From positions 1-12,683 of the forward strand of contig VBOK01000169.1 in assembly GCA_005877565.1 (NCBI GenBank): DNA of 12,683 nucleotides, given 5' to 3'. This DNA is from Nitrospirota bacterium (GTDB lineage Bacteria > Nitrospirota > Nitrospiria > Nitrospirales > NS-4). The translations under genes and the position numbers were made by a program. Within the stretch, counting starts at the first letter, position 1. The number at the start of each line of letters is the position of its first letter. Of the stretch, positions 1-6,619 are shown piece by piece. The notes under the pieces were generated by a model. It was not told where the DNA came from, made no database searches, and saw only the letters and a program-made list of their open reading frames with translations.

Positions 1-519
1 CCTAAGGACCAGCCGACCGATCCGAAGACGGGCCTCACCACCATCACGCCCGGCCTGACCACAGGCACGCCCAGCGCCCCGCACGTAACCTCCCGCACCG
101 TGGCGGTCTTGCCGGACTACAATGCGGTTGCGGTGCTCGTGCCGCCCGACACGACCGATGAGCAGGTCGCGCAACTTCTCCAGCGATTCAAGAAAGCCCG
201 TCTCGACGAGACGCTGGAGCAGTACATCCCGCCGACCACCAAGGGGAACAAGCTGGGCCCGCATGCCATCGCCGACATCTACGTGTTCTCAGAACGAGAA
301 TGGGCGACCCCCGGCACGCTCAGGGTTATGGCCCTTGGCCCGCACAGCCCCCAGGATTCCAAGAAAAAAGGCGTGACGACGTTTGCCGAGGCCATCAGCC
401 ACGTCCGAGGCCGCTACATCATCAACTTGCACGAGGCCGAGCACCGGGAGCGCGGTTCGATCGGCTACGCCGACGAAGACGGCAGCACGCACACCGCCAA
501 TTACAAAGAACTCTTCTGA
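1..519 (+). CDS. Hypothetical protein, 5'-truncated by window edge
   Basis: The reading frame is already open at base 1 and runs 172 codons to a TGA at 517-519, so the true start lies outside the window. The GTG at 100 is in frame but follows Pro/Thr-rich coding sequence and has no clear ribosome binding site, so I do not take it as the start. Residues encoded before about position 100 are rich in Pro, Thr and Gly and look like a linker. The rest is a compact, mixed alpha/beta-looking domain with an amphipathic helix (DEQVAQLLQRFKKARLDETL), a Trp in FSEREWATP and the ending GYADEDGSTHTANYKELF. There are no membrane segments and no cysteines in the visible part. I do not recognise the family. 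It may be a secreted or cytoplasmic protein whose N-terminal region is missing here. Confidence 0.7.
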   Translation, partial: PKDQPTDPKTGLTTITPGLTTGTPSAPHVTSRTVAVLPDYNAVAVLVPPDTTDEQVAQLLQRFKKARLDETLEQYIPPTTKGNKLGPHAIADIYVFSEREWATPGTLRVMALGPHSPQDSKKKGVTTFAEAISHVRGRYIINLHEAEHRERGSIGYADEDGSTHTANYKELF

Positions 520-543
520 CCAGGATTGAGACGAAAGCCTATC

Positions 544-573
544 TTGGCTGGATACTCACTTTCGGTTTATACT
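544..573 (+). promoter_or_regulatory. Candidate sigma-70 promoter for the outer-membrane barrel gene
   Basis: TTGGCT (544-549, 4 of 6 matches to TTGACA) and TATACT (568-573, 5 of 6 matches to TATAAT) are separated by 18 bases. They sit in the 135-base gap before the barrel gene, about 80 bases upstream of its ATG. The rest of the gap holds the AAAGGAG ribosome binding site at 642-648 and nothing else I can name. This is a pattern match only. Confidence 0.35.
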
Positions 574-654
574 CCCCCGTCAGTGCGCTTGGTGCATGAG
601 GAATAATCGTCAAGGTTTTCGAATCGGGATAAGATCTGAGAAAAGGAGACGACA

Positions 655-1182
655 ATGCGACGTGAGGCCAGATTCGTCTTGTACCCCATTGTGGTCGTAC
701 TCGGAATCGGTCTGCTAAGTCCTTACCCCGCACAAGCCGCTGACCAGAAAACCGGGACCTTGTCAGCAGGCGCGGCGATTGGCTTTCTCGCGAACACCCC
801 GGATGGGACCGCCTTTGCTCTCAACATGAACGTCGATTATTTCCTGAACCGAAACGTATCAGTCGGTCCCTTGTTTCAACTGGCCGCGACTGGGGATCTT
901 TCCCAGTTTGGGTTTTCGGGCCAGGGGAAATTCTAGATCGACCTTCCGGGGACTGAGAACCGGGCCAAGCTGACCCTCCAAGCGGGTCTGGGATTCGTGC
1001 ATTCCGACTTGGTCGAGTCCGATACCTCATGGCTGATCCCGATTGGGGTCGGCGTGGACTACATGCTGACCCCGAAGATCAGTTTCACGACGACCTTCCT
1101 GCTCAACTTCACCGACCTCGATACTGGTGGCGGCACGGGGGCGCATGTGATGCCCGGCCTGACGTTCGGTGTCCGCTTCTGA
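655..1182 (+). pseudogene. Outer-membrane beta-barrel protein interrupted by an in-frame TAG
   Basis: A well-placed AAAGGAG precedes the ATG at 655. The protein begins with a Sec signal peptide (hydrophobic core VVVLGIGLL, cleavage after AQA, about residue 28). Gly-rich, alternating beta-strand sequence follows (SAGAAIGFLANTPDG, NMNVDYFLNRNVSVGPLF). After 93 codons the frame meets TAG at 934-936. The same frame then continues without a break for 82 more codons and keeps barrel character (LTLQAGLGFVHSD, IPIGVGVDYMLTPKISFTTT), ending in FGVRF with a TGA at 1180-1182. The C-terminal Phe is the classic signal for BAM-dependent insertion into the outer membrane. The intact protein would be about 175 residues, similar in size to small OmpW- or OmpX-like barrels; no ligand can be inferred. 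Either the gene is a recent pseudogene, or the TAG is a base-call error or is suppressed. Confidence 0.75.
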
Positions 1183-1224
1183 TACCGCGGCCAGTCCGCG
1201 CGCCTGATATACGGGGGCAGGAAG

Positions 1225-1240
1225 AAAAGTAGCCTGTCCC
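1225..1240 (+). repeat. Possible mobile-element repeat scar at a gene break
   Basis: The motif AAAAGTAGCCTGTCCC lies a few bases beyond the premature end of the neighbouring ABC exporter gene. From memory, similar strings (GGGACAGGCTACTTTT when read on the other strand) recur around transposase-associated palindromic repeats in environmental genomes. Only one copy is present here and no transposase is visible. The label rests on recall plus its position at the break, so it is tentative. Confidence 0.2.
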
Positions 1241-1242
1241 AC

Positions 1243-2829
1243 TTAAAGCTGGAACTGGGTCCGGTTGCGGGTGAGCTCCAGCAGCGCCTCCCGAATCTTC
1301 ACCTCCGTCTCCGTGTCGATGTTCGACGTCGCCTCGTCGAAGATGATGATCGGCGGGTCCTTCAGCAGCGCCCGCGCGATCGCGATCCGCTGCTTCTGCC
1401 CGACCGAGAGCTTCACCCCGCGCTCTCCGATCCACGTGTCATACTTCTCGGGCAGCTCGATGATGAACTCGTGCGCGCGGGCCGCCGTGGCGACCGCCTC
1501 GATCCGCGCCTGACTCGCCGCGAGGTCTCCGTAGGCGATGTTCTCCCGCACCGTGCCGTTGAAGAGGAACGGCTCCTGCTGCACCAGTCCGATCTGGCCC
1601 CGCAGGTAGGCCAGCGGCAGGTCGCGCAGATCGTAGCCGTCCAACGTGATCGCCCCGTCCGTCACGTCGTAGAAGCGCATCAGCAGCTTGATCAGCGTGC
1701 TCTTGCCGGCCCCGGAGGGCCCCACGAGCGCGATCCGCTCGCCGGCCCTCACCTCGAAGCCCACATGCTTGAGCACGGGGATCTCCGGTCGGTAGTGAAA
1801 GGAGACGTTCCGCGCCACGACCTCGCCGCGCAAACGGCCTGCCGGCGCGACAGCGCCGGGCCGGTCCGCCACCTCGGGCTGCGTGTCCATGATCTCGAAC
1901 ACCCGCTCACCAGCCGCCAGCGCGTGCTGGAGCATGTGGTTCACCGAGTGGATCTGGTTGACCGGCACGTAGAACAGCGCGAGGTAGGAGAGGAACGCAA
2001 CCAACTCCCCGACCGTGAGCGTCCCGGCCATCACCTCGCCCGTCCCGTACCAGAGGATGATCACGCTGCCCAGGCTGCCCACGAAGATCATGCTGGGGGA
2101 GTACACCGACCACAGCGTCATGACCTTGAGGTTGCTGTCGCAGTAGTCCCGGCTGCGCGCGTTGAACCGCTCCTGCTCATAGGCCTGGCGGTTGAACCCC
2201 ATCGTTTCCCGGATGCCGGAGATGGAATCTTGAAGGTACGCATTCAGCTCGGCGGAGCTCCTGCGGACGAGGTGGTAGAAATGATGGACCTTGTTGGTGA
2301 AGTACGCGGCCGAGTACACCAGCACCGGGATCGGGAGCAGCGACAGGAAGGCCAGCTTCCAGTTGAGGGAGAACAGGATGACCGAGATGCCAATGAGCGT
2401 CAGCGAGGACATCAGCAGCGATTCGATGCCATCGATGAAGATGCGCTCCACGTGCTCGACATCGTTGTTGACCCGGTTCATGATCTCGCCGGTGGAGCGG
2501 TTCTCGTAATAGCTGATCGAGAGGCGCTGGAGGGCCGCGAACACCTGGTCGCGCAGGTCGAAGATGACGCTCTGCTCCAGGGTGTTGTTGAAGCGGATCC
2601 GGAGTGAGGACGCGACGTTCTTGCCGGCGTACGCGAGCAGCAGGGCGGCGATCGCCCAGGGCAGCAGCGCATGATTCCGCCCGACGATGACGTTGTCGAT
2701 GATGAACTTCCCGACGAGCCAGGGGGGGAGGAGCTCGATGGCGGCCGCCGCCGAAGCGCACGTAAAGGTCAGAACGGCCAGCCGCCGGTACGGCTTGATG
2801 AAGCGAAGGACGCGAAGCAGGGACTTCAA
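1243..2829 (-). CDS. MsbA-type ABC exporter (fused membrane and ATPase domains), 3'-truncated
   Basis: This is a type IV ABC exporter half-transporter, normally a homodimer in the inner membrane that moves lipids or drugs outward. The start is a TTG at 2829; an in-frame TAA 12 bases further upstream (the deformylase stop) rules out a longer protein. Residues 1-310 form the six-helix membrane domain, including the typical YYENRSTGEIMNRVNNDV segment (107-124). The ATPase domain shows A-loop Tyr346, Walker A GPSGAGKS (370-377), Q-loop LVQQEPF, signature LSVGQ (474-478), Walker B IIIFDE (494-499) and D-loop SNID. The protein then stops at residue 528 with RNRTQFQL. Relatives continue with an IIAHRLST-type H-loop and about 50-60 more residues, and no frame downstream encodes this. 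Losing the switch histidine should cripple ATP hydrolysis, so this is probably a pseudogene. The substrate cannot be told. Confidence 0.85.
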   Translation of the reverse strand: MKSLLRVLRFIKPYRRLAVLTFTCASAAAAIELLPPWLVGKFIIDNVIVGRNHALLPWAIAALLLAYAGKNVASSLRIRFNNTLEQSVIFDLRDQVFAALQRLSISYYENRSTGEIMNRVNNDVEHVERIFIDGIESLLMSSLTLIGISVILFSLNWKLAFLSLLPIPVLVYSAAYFTNKVHHFYHLVRRSSAELNAYLQDSISGIRETMGFNRQAYEQERFNARSRDYCDSNLKVMTLWSVYSPSMIFVGSLGSVIILWYGTGEVMAGTLTVGELVAFLSYLALFYVPVNQIHSVNHMLQHALAAGERVFEIMDTQPEVADRPGAVAPAGRLRGEVVARNVSFHYRPEIPVLKHVGFEVRAGERIALVGPSGAGKSTLIKLLMRFYDVTDGAITLDGYDLRDLPLAYLRGQIGLVQQEPFLFNGTVRENIAYGDLAASQARIEAVATAARAHEFIIELPEKYDTWIGERGVKLSVGQKQRIAIARALLKDPPIIIFDEATSNIDTETEVKIREALLELTRNRTQFQL

Positions 2830-2841
2830 AGCGGGCGTGCC

Positions 2842-3372
2842 TTAAATGACTGCGGCGTGTTCCGTCCGCCAGTACTTCTCGAACTCTTCCAGTTGAGTGA
2901 GCGTGGTGAAATCGGTCATTCGATCGAGGAAGAGCTTGCCCTGCAGGTGGTCAATCTCGTGCTGGATGCAGACGGCATAGAGGCCCGAAGCGTCCAGCTC
3001 GATGGTCTTGCCGTCCCGATCGAGGTATTTCACCCGCACCCCGACCGGACGTCTCACCTTGCCGCGGAGCCCATCAACGCTGAGACATCCCTCCCAGCCC
3101 TCAGCGGTCACCGGCGAGAAGCCCACTATCTCCGGGTTGATCAGGATGGTCCGCGGGAAACCGTGCTCCCCCTGGTACTCCATGACCACGACCTGTTCCG
3201 AACGGAACACCTGCGGCGCCGCCAGGCCGATGCCCTCGGCCTTGACCATCGTCGCGAGCATGTCGTCAATGAACTCTTGGAAAGCGCGCTTGCCGATCTT
3301 CTCCAGCGAAACAGGCTCGGCGACCTGCCGCAACACCGGCGCGCCGAGCTTCGCAATCTTCAAGACCGCCAT
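2842..3372 (-). CDS. def: Peptide deformylase
   Basis: It removes the formyl group from the N-terminal methionine of new proteins, using a bound metal ion (usually Fe2+), at the ribosome exit in the cytoplasm. All three family motifs are present in the 176-residue protein: GIGLAAPQ (47-54), EGCLS (94-98, metal ligand Cys96) and QHEIDHLQG (137-145, metal ligands His138 and His142, catalytic Glu139). The length is normal for the family. The ATG at 3372 has an AGGAG at 3380-3384 with good spacing. Only 12 bases separate its stop from the TTG of the ABC exporter gene, so the two are probably cotranscribed. In many genomes def is followed by fmt; that gene is absent here. The function is highly likely, as all catalytic residues are in place. 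Confidence 0.96.
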   Translation of the reverse strand: MAVLKIAKLGAPVLRQVAEPVSLEKIGKRAFQEFIDDMLATMVKAEGIGLAAPQVFRSEQVVVMEYQGEHGFPRTILINPEIVGFSPVTAEGWEGCLSVDGLRGKVRRPVGVRVKYLDRDGKTIELDASGLYAVCIQHEIDHLQGKLFLDRMTDFTTLTQLEEFEKYWRTEHAAVI

Positions 3373-3418
3373 CGTTCAACTCCTTGACGTTGTCTCAGAA
3401 AAGACTCTCGCAGCGCTT

Positions 3419-3448
3419 ATGCTAACACAGACCGCGCAAACGGGACAA
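3419..3448 (-). promoter_or_regulatory. Weak candidate promoter for def
   Basis: Read on the minus strand, TTGTCC (3448-3443, 4 of 6) and TAGCAT (3424-3419, 4 of 6) lie 18 bases apart, about 47 bases before the deformylase ATG in the 89-base gap between this gene and the HEAT-repeat gene. Both boxes are imperfect, and I saw no terminator hairpin in the same gap. Confidence 0.22.
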
Positions 3449-3461
3449 CGAAGGCGAAAAG

Positions 3462-4235
3462 CTACTTTCTGAATTTCTCGGGAGGGGGCTGGATCGGCTT
3501 ATCGGTGGGGGGCATCGGAAAGCCGCCCGGCGGGATCATGATCGGAGGAGGGCCTACGGGCCGGTCCGGCACAAACTGGAACTTATCCCGGTTGTCCGCC
3601 CACCACCGCGCCCAGTCCCTGGCCCATGCCACCCGTTCTTCTTTCGTGGACTGAATGAAGTCCTGGCCCTCGACCATTCGGCCGGTGAAGTTCCAGAGTG
3701 TGCGGAACGCACCGTCGGCCACACTATTGGAGTCGTCGGCCAGCAGATTGATGAGCAGATCAATCACAGCCTTGTCCTTCACAAACCGGCTCTCGGAGAC
3801 CACGGCATTTCTGATTGTCTCGCTCTGGTCCTTGGCCATAGCCTCCAGCGCGGGCACCGCGTGCGCCGGATCCAGCCGGATGGCGACTCGCAGGGCTTTC
3901 TCGCGCACCGCCGGTATCTCCTCTTCATTGGCCGCCACCGCGGTGAGGATCGGCGCCGCCGCCTTGTCCTTGATCATGGACATCGTTTCGATCGCATTCA
4001 TCCGAACACGCCGGCTCGGATGCCGAACGCCTTTGGCCAGGACCGGAATGGCCGGTGGCCCGATGTGGACGAACTCTCCGATGGCCCAGAACTCCTGCTC
4101 GCCGTCCAGCAGCGGGATCAGGGCTTCCGCCCGCTTCGTTTCCTCCTCGGTCAGGGCGAGCGCGGCCGGCGCCGGCCCAAGCACCAGGACCAGGCCAAGC
4201 GCAAGGGCGACTCTCAAAAAGGCGCGGCGCGTCAT
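3462..4235 (-). CDS. Secreted HEAT-repeat protein with Pro-rich tail
   Basis: A 257-residue exported protein of unknown role. Residues 1-27 form a Sec signal peptide (Arg-rich start, core LALGLVLVLG, cleavage after ALA). Residues about 32-185 hold helical repeats of HEAT/PBS-lyase type, seen in phrases such as IPVLAKGVRHPSRRVRMNAI and VPALEAMAKDQSETIRNAVV. A Trp-rich segment (WARDWARWWADNRDKF, 204-219) follows, a cap I associate with HEAT proteins of this sort. The last 35 residues are Pro-rich and probably unstructured. HEAT scaffolds bind other proteins, so a periplasmic docking role is plausible but inferred. Its ATG overlaps the stop of the upstream gene (ATGA at 4232-4235) and has no ribosome binding site of its own, which implies translational coupling. 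The upstream gene is frameshifted, so expression may be impaired. Confidence 0.8.
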   Translation of the reverse strand: MTRRAFLRVALALGLVLVLGPAPAALALTEEETKRAEALIPLLDGEQEFWAIGEFVHIGPPAIPVLAKGVRHPSRRVRMNAIETMSMIKDKAAAPILTAVAANEEEIPAVREKALRVAIRLDPAHAVPALEAMAKDQSETIRNAVVSESRFVKDKAVIDLLINLLADDSNSVADGAFRTLWNFTGRMVEGQDFIQSTKEERVAWARDWARWWADNRDKFQFVPDRPVGPPPIMIPPGGFPMPPTDKPIQPPPEKFRK

Positions 4236-4827
4236 TTTTTAATGATCGTGGATTCGTCGCCGCCGAGAGGCACGGTCCCCGTACCGCCATCCATGATGGT
4301 GAACCGCACGTTGTCGAAATATACGGTGCCTCCGCCGCGGCTCCAGAGGCCGAGCTTGCCTTTCTTGTATGTGGCGAGCTCCCAATTGTCCTCACGGGCA
4401 GAGAGGAACCTCTTATTGAGGAGCGCTTCGAGGATCGGCCCTCGGATGGACAGCCGCAGGATCTGCCACGTGCCGGGCTCGGTTTCGACCTGGAGCTCCT
4501 GGAGGGTCTGCGACTGCCCGTTGACGACCTTGTCCAGGCGGACCAAGCCCTCCCGTCCTCCACTTTCTCCAGAAACAGCACCCGCGGGGATAGGCCCGCC
4601 TGGTTCGAGGAGATATGAGCCAGCACGTTCGGCGGAGACGGCGATTGCGGGTCCGCCCTGACTTCCCATCGCCCCGAGTCCACGTTGGCCGAGCCTGGAG
4701 CAAACCCGGAGGGAAGCTGACCGGGTTGATCGTGGTCAAACCACCAATCCTGGAACTGGAAGTCGGCGCGCGCGAGGCCGCCCGCCACCAGCATCACGAG
4801 CACGGCACCGATTATTCGTATCATCAC
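4232..4827 (-). pseudogene. DUF1080-like secreted carbohydrate-binding-type protein, frameshifted and internally deleted
   Basis: The N-terminal frame starts at GTG 4827 or ATG 4824 with a signal peptide (MIRIIGAVLVMLVAGGLARA), then a segment (DWWFDHDQPGQLPSGF ... GRWEVRADPQSPSPPNVLAH) typical of lectin-like jelly-roll proteins related to DUF1080. Around 4550-4565 this frame turns to low-quality sequence. A second frame takes over at GREGLVRLDKVVNG and continues to KLGLWSRGGGTVYFDNVRF, the expected last strands, ending in TGA at 4234-4232. As I recall relatives, some 30-45 residues that should lie between the two halves (the DxAGLxxR ... NYYxxR region) are missing, so a deletion as well as a frameshift seems to have occurred. 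Intact homologues are thought to bind or cleave sugars outside the cytoplasm. The ATGA overlap with the HEAT gene suggests the pair once worked together. Confidence 0.65.
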
Positions 4828-4833
4828 GGATAA

Positions 4834-4843
4834 CCCTCCTTCC
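4834..4843 (-). promoter_or_regulatory. Strong ribosome binding site setting the start of the DUF1080-like gene
   Basis: Read on the minus strand it is GGAAGGAGGG, close to a full anti-Shine-Dalgarno match. It lies 7 bases before GTG 4827 and 10 before ATG 4824. It overlaps an earlier in-frame ATG at 4845, which is therefore unlikely to be the start. A possible -10 box, TATACT (4866-4861), lies just upstream with no convincing -35. Confidence 0.6.
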
Positions 4844-4896
4844 AACGCAGTTGCGAAGCCAGTATACCGTACCGAAACTGAGTAAATCGAGGGAGG

Positions 4897-5961
4897 CTAT
4901 TTGACCTTGAGCTCGGTCCAGGCACGGTCGTAGAGCTTGATCGCCTCACCGACATCCTTGATCCACTCGAGCCGCGCGACCACCGATTCGGGCGGATAGA
5001 TGGCCGGGTTCTGTGCAATCTCCCTGGGCACGAAGAGGCGCGCCTCCTCGCTGGCGCTGGCATATTTTACCTTGGACGTGATGAGGGCGGCAGCCCGCGG
5101 CTCCAATAGGAAGTTGATGAAGGCCATCGCCTCGCCTTGGTGCGCCGACGACTTGAGGACGCAGAGGTTGTCCTGCCAGATCGTCCCGCCTTCCTTGGGG
5201 ATCACGTACTTGATGGACGGCCGCTCGTCCGCCGCCCGCAAGATGGTCCCGCTCCATCCATGGGCCAGCGCGACTTCGCCGGAGACCAGAAGCTGGTCGT
5301 AGTTCTCGCTCGTGTAGGTCTTCACCAGGGCCTTCTGCGCCATCAGCCGCGCCTTGGCCGCTTCCAACTTCGCGGGCTGCGTCGCGTTCAGGGACTCACC
5401 GGCCGCGCGCAGGGCCATGCCGAAGACTTCCCGCTCGTCGTTGAGGAGGCTGATCTTCCCCTTGTAGCGCGCATCCCAGAGCACCTGCCAGCTCTCCGGC
5501 GGTGGCTTGACCAGATCGGCGTTGTAACCGATGCCGGTCGTGCCCCAGAGATACGGCACCGAATAGGTGTTTTGTGGATCGTAGTAGAGGCCCTTGAGAT
5601 GCTTGTAGACATGGGCGAGGTTCGGGATCTTGGCATGGTCCAGCTCCGCCAGCAGGCCCTGCTTGACAAGGATCGAAACCATGTAGTCCGAGGGAACCAC
5701 CACATCGTAGCCCGCGGCCCCGCCCTGGAGTTTCGCCAGCAGCTCCTCGTTCGAGCCGAAGGTGTCGGTCACCACCTTGATGCCAAACCGCTCGTCGAAT
5801 TGCTTGACAACCGTCTCCTCGGTGTAGTCCGACCACGTGAACAGATGCAGCGTCACCGGCTTGGCATTGCTTTTGCCATCCGAGGACGGCGAACAGGCCG
5901 CAAGGACCGTCAGCAGCAAATAGACGACAGAAATGAGGAAAGCCGATCGATAAAGGATCAT
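4897..5961 (-). CDS. potD: Polyamine ABC transporter substrate-binding lipoprotein
   Basis: It captures spermidine or putrescine outside the inner membrane and hands it to the PotBC channel. I start it at ATG 5961 (354 residues) because a lipoprotein signal then begins at once, with lipobox LAAC and lipidated Cys23. A longer open frame to 6030 overlaps hicA and adds only a Ser-rich stretch. Residues that contact polyamine in E. coli PotD are found at matching places: Trp43 and Tyr46 (FTWSDY), Tyr93 (PSDYMV), Asp175 and Glu178 (NDEREVFGMAL), Trp236 (HGWSG), and Trp262 with Asp264 (IWQDN). This strongly supports a polyamine ligand, though spermidine versus putrescine cannot be decided. It lies 19 bases after hicA and is cut off from potABC by the toxin-antitoxin genes. 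No good ribosome binding site is visible. Confidence 0.93.
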   Translation of the reverse strand: MILYRSAFLISVVYLLLTVLAACSPSSDGKSNAKPVTLHLFTWSDYTEETVVKQFDERFGIKVVTDTFGSNEELLAKLQGGAAGYDVVVPSDYMVSILVKQGLLAELDHAKIPNLAHVYKHLKGLYYDPQNTYSVPYLWGTTGIGYNADLVKPPPESWQVLWDARYKGKISLLNDEREVFGMALRAAGESLNATQPAKLEAAKARLMAQKALVKTYTSENYDQLLVSGEVALAHGWSGTILRAADERPSIKYVIPKEGGTIWQDNLCVLKSSAHQGEAMAFINFLLEPRAAALITSKVKYASASEEARLFVPREIAQNPAIYPPESVVARLEWIKDVGEAIKLYDRAWTELKVK

Positions 5962-5980
5962 GAGGAAAGAAGAGACGGAG

Positions 5981-6202
5981 TCAACGGAGCAGCTCGATGA
6001 ACTCCTCGACAGTGAATCCAGCCTGTTCAATGATGCTGCGGACGGTTCCCTTCTTCAAGTCTCCCGAGTGAACCGGAACCGTGATGCGCAGTGTGCCCTT
6101 TTTGAAAATCTTATGGCTCCCGCGTTGGCGATGTTCTTGGAAACCGGCCCTCTCCAGCGCCCGAATCAGCTCACGGCTTGTGAGCGCTGGCAGGCGACTC
6201 AT
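5981..6202 (-). CDS. hicA: HicA-type mRNA interferase toxin
   Basis: A 73-residue toxin with the HicA double-stranded-RNA-binding-like fold, which cuts mRNA and slows growth when not held by HicB. The family pattern is clear: LTSRELIRALERAGF at the N-terminus, GSHKIFKK containing the catalytic His30, a TVPVH strand, and a closing helix with GTVRSIIEQAGF. The catalytic histidine is present, so the toxin is potentially active. I choose ATG 6202 because a GAGG lies six bases before it; the ATG at 6214 would add four residues. The gene overlaps the end of hicB by 32 bases, so the order is antitoxin first, toxin second. The toxin stop lies 19 bases before potD, making potD the next gene on the same transcript. 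Confidence 0.9.
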   Translation of the reverse strand: MSRLPALTSRELIRALERAGFQEHRQRGSHKIFKKGTLRITVPVHSGDLKKGTVRSIIEQAGFTVEEFIELLR

Positions 6203-6425
6203 GGGCGACCTCAACCTCCAAGATCAGATGAGTTTCCTCCGGGATCGGCAGTCCGTCAGCTTGGAGACTTTCGAGGTAGAGGGCGATTGCTTCTTTGATA
6301 TTAGCCAGCGCCTGATCGTATGTGTCCCCTTCAGAAACGCAGCCAGGCAGAGCCGGCACGGTAGCTGTGTAGCCACCTTCCTCTTGCGGTTCAAAGATGA
6401 CCTTGTAGGATTTCTTGGGCTTCAT
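6171..6425 (-). CDS. hicB: HicB-type antitoxin
   Basis: An 84-residue antitoxin that binds and blocks HicA. The partial RNase H-like HicB domain is easy to see: YKVIFEPQEEGGYTATVPAL, then PGCVSEGDTYDQALANIKEA and a helix ending in YLESL. It is short for HicB. The C-terminal ribbon-helix-helix or helix-turn-helix DNA-binding domain found in longer HicB proteins is absent, so it probably cannot repress its own promoter alone. Its ATG overlaps the stop of the upstream 63-codon gene (ATGA at 6422-6425) and lacks its own ribosome binding site, so translation should be coupled. With hicA it forms a complete module lying between potC and potD. Confidence 0.92.
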   Translation of the reverse strand: MKPKKSYKVIFEPQEEGGYTATVPALPGCVSEGDTYDQALANIKEAIALYLESLQADGLPIPEETHLILEVEVAHESPASAHKP

Positions 6426-6613
6426 GGCAGGTAATGGTCGTGGTTTGCGGCAAGATCGGTGGGAAGCTTATGCAGATCGCTCTGCGGAATGCCTTGAGCG
6501 ATCTTAAGAATCTCCTCCCAGATCGGCGCATGTGCCCGTCCTCTCCGTGCTCGCGACACCGAGCGAGACCGCACACCGGTAGACTTGTGAGACATCTTCC
6601 TGTTCGTTTTCAT
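6422..6613 (-). CDS. Small antitoxin-like protein upstream of hicBA, possibly C-terminally trimmed
   Basis: A 63-residue protein. The first 28 residues are rich in Arg, Lys and Ser and look disordered. The second half (PIWEEILKIAQGIPQSDL, then PTDLAANHDHYL) matches, from memory, a family of small proteins encoded just before PIN-domain toxins, which usually end in DHYLYG plus a few residues. Here it stops at DHYLP, with the TGA overlapping the hicB ATG. No PIN-domain gene is nearby. It may be an antitoxin remnant captured by the hicBA module, or a third component. The start could be ATG 6613, which would make the mRNA nearly leaderless, or ATG 6595, which has an AGGA very close to it. The function is not established. 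Confidence 0.6.
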   Translation of the reverse strand: MKTNRKMSHKSTGVRSRSVSRARRGRAHAPIWEEILKIAQGIPQSDLHKLPTDLAANHDHYLP

Positions 6614-6619
6614 GTAGCA

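Noticed and set aside
997..1182. Independent 61-codon gene with its own ATG at 997
   Set aside because: The segment is not read as a separate gene: it is in frame with the barrel gene across one TAG, and barrel sequence is also coded between 937 and 997.
1186..1200. Hairpin CGCGG-CCAGT-CCGCG as a terminator between the convergent barrel and exporter genes
   Set aside because: The stem is only five pairs and no T-run follows, so it does not meet the pattern of an intrinsic terminator.
1471..2607. Long plus-strand open frame of 378 codons opposite the ABC exporter
   Set aside because: It is the antisense shadow of a gene with all ABC motifs; its translation is low-complexity (Arg, Val, His, Asp-rich) with no domain pattern.
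2671..3387. Plus-strand open frame of 238 codons opposite def
   Set aside because: It is a shadow of peptide deformylase and the start of the ABC exporter, with no recognisable protein features.
5962..6030. Longer potD start overlapping hicA
   Set aside because: The extra 23 residues are Ser-rich and would put charged sequence before a lipoprotein signal that is complete when started at 5961.
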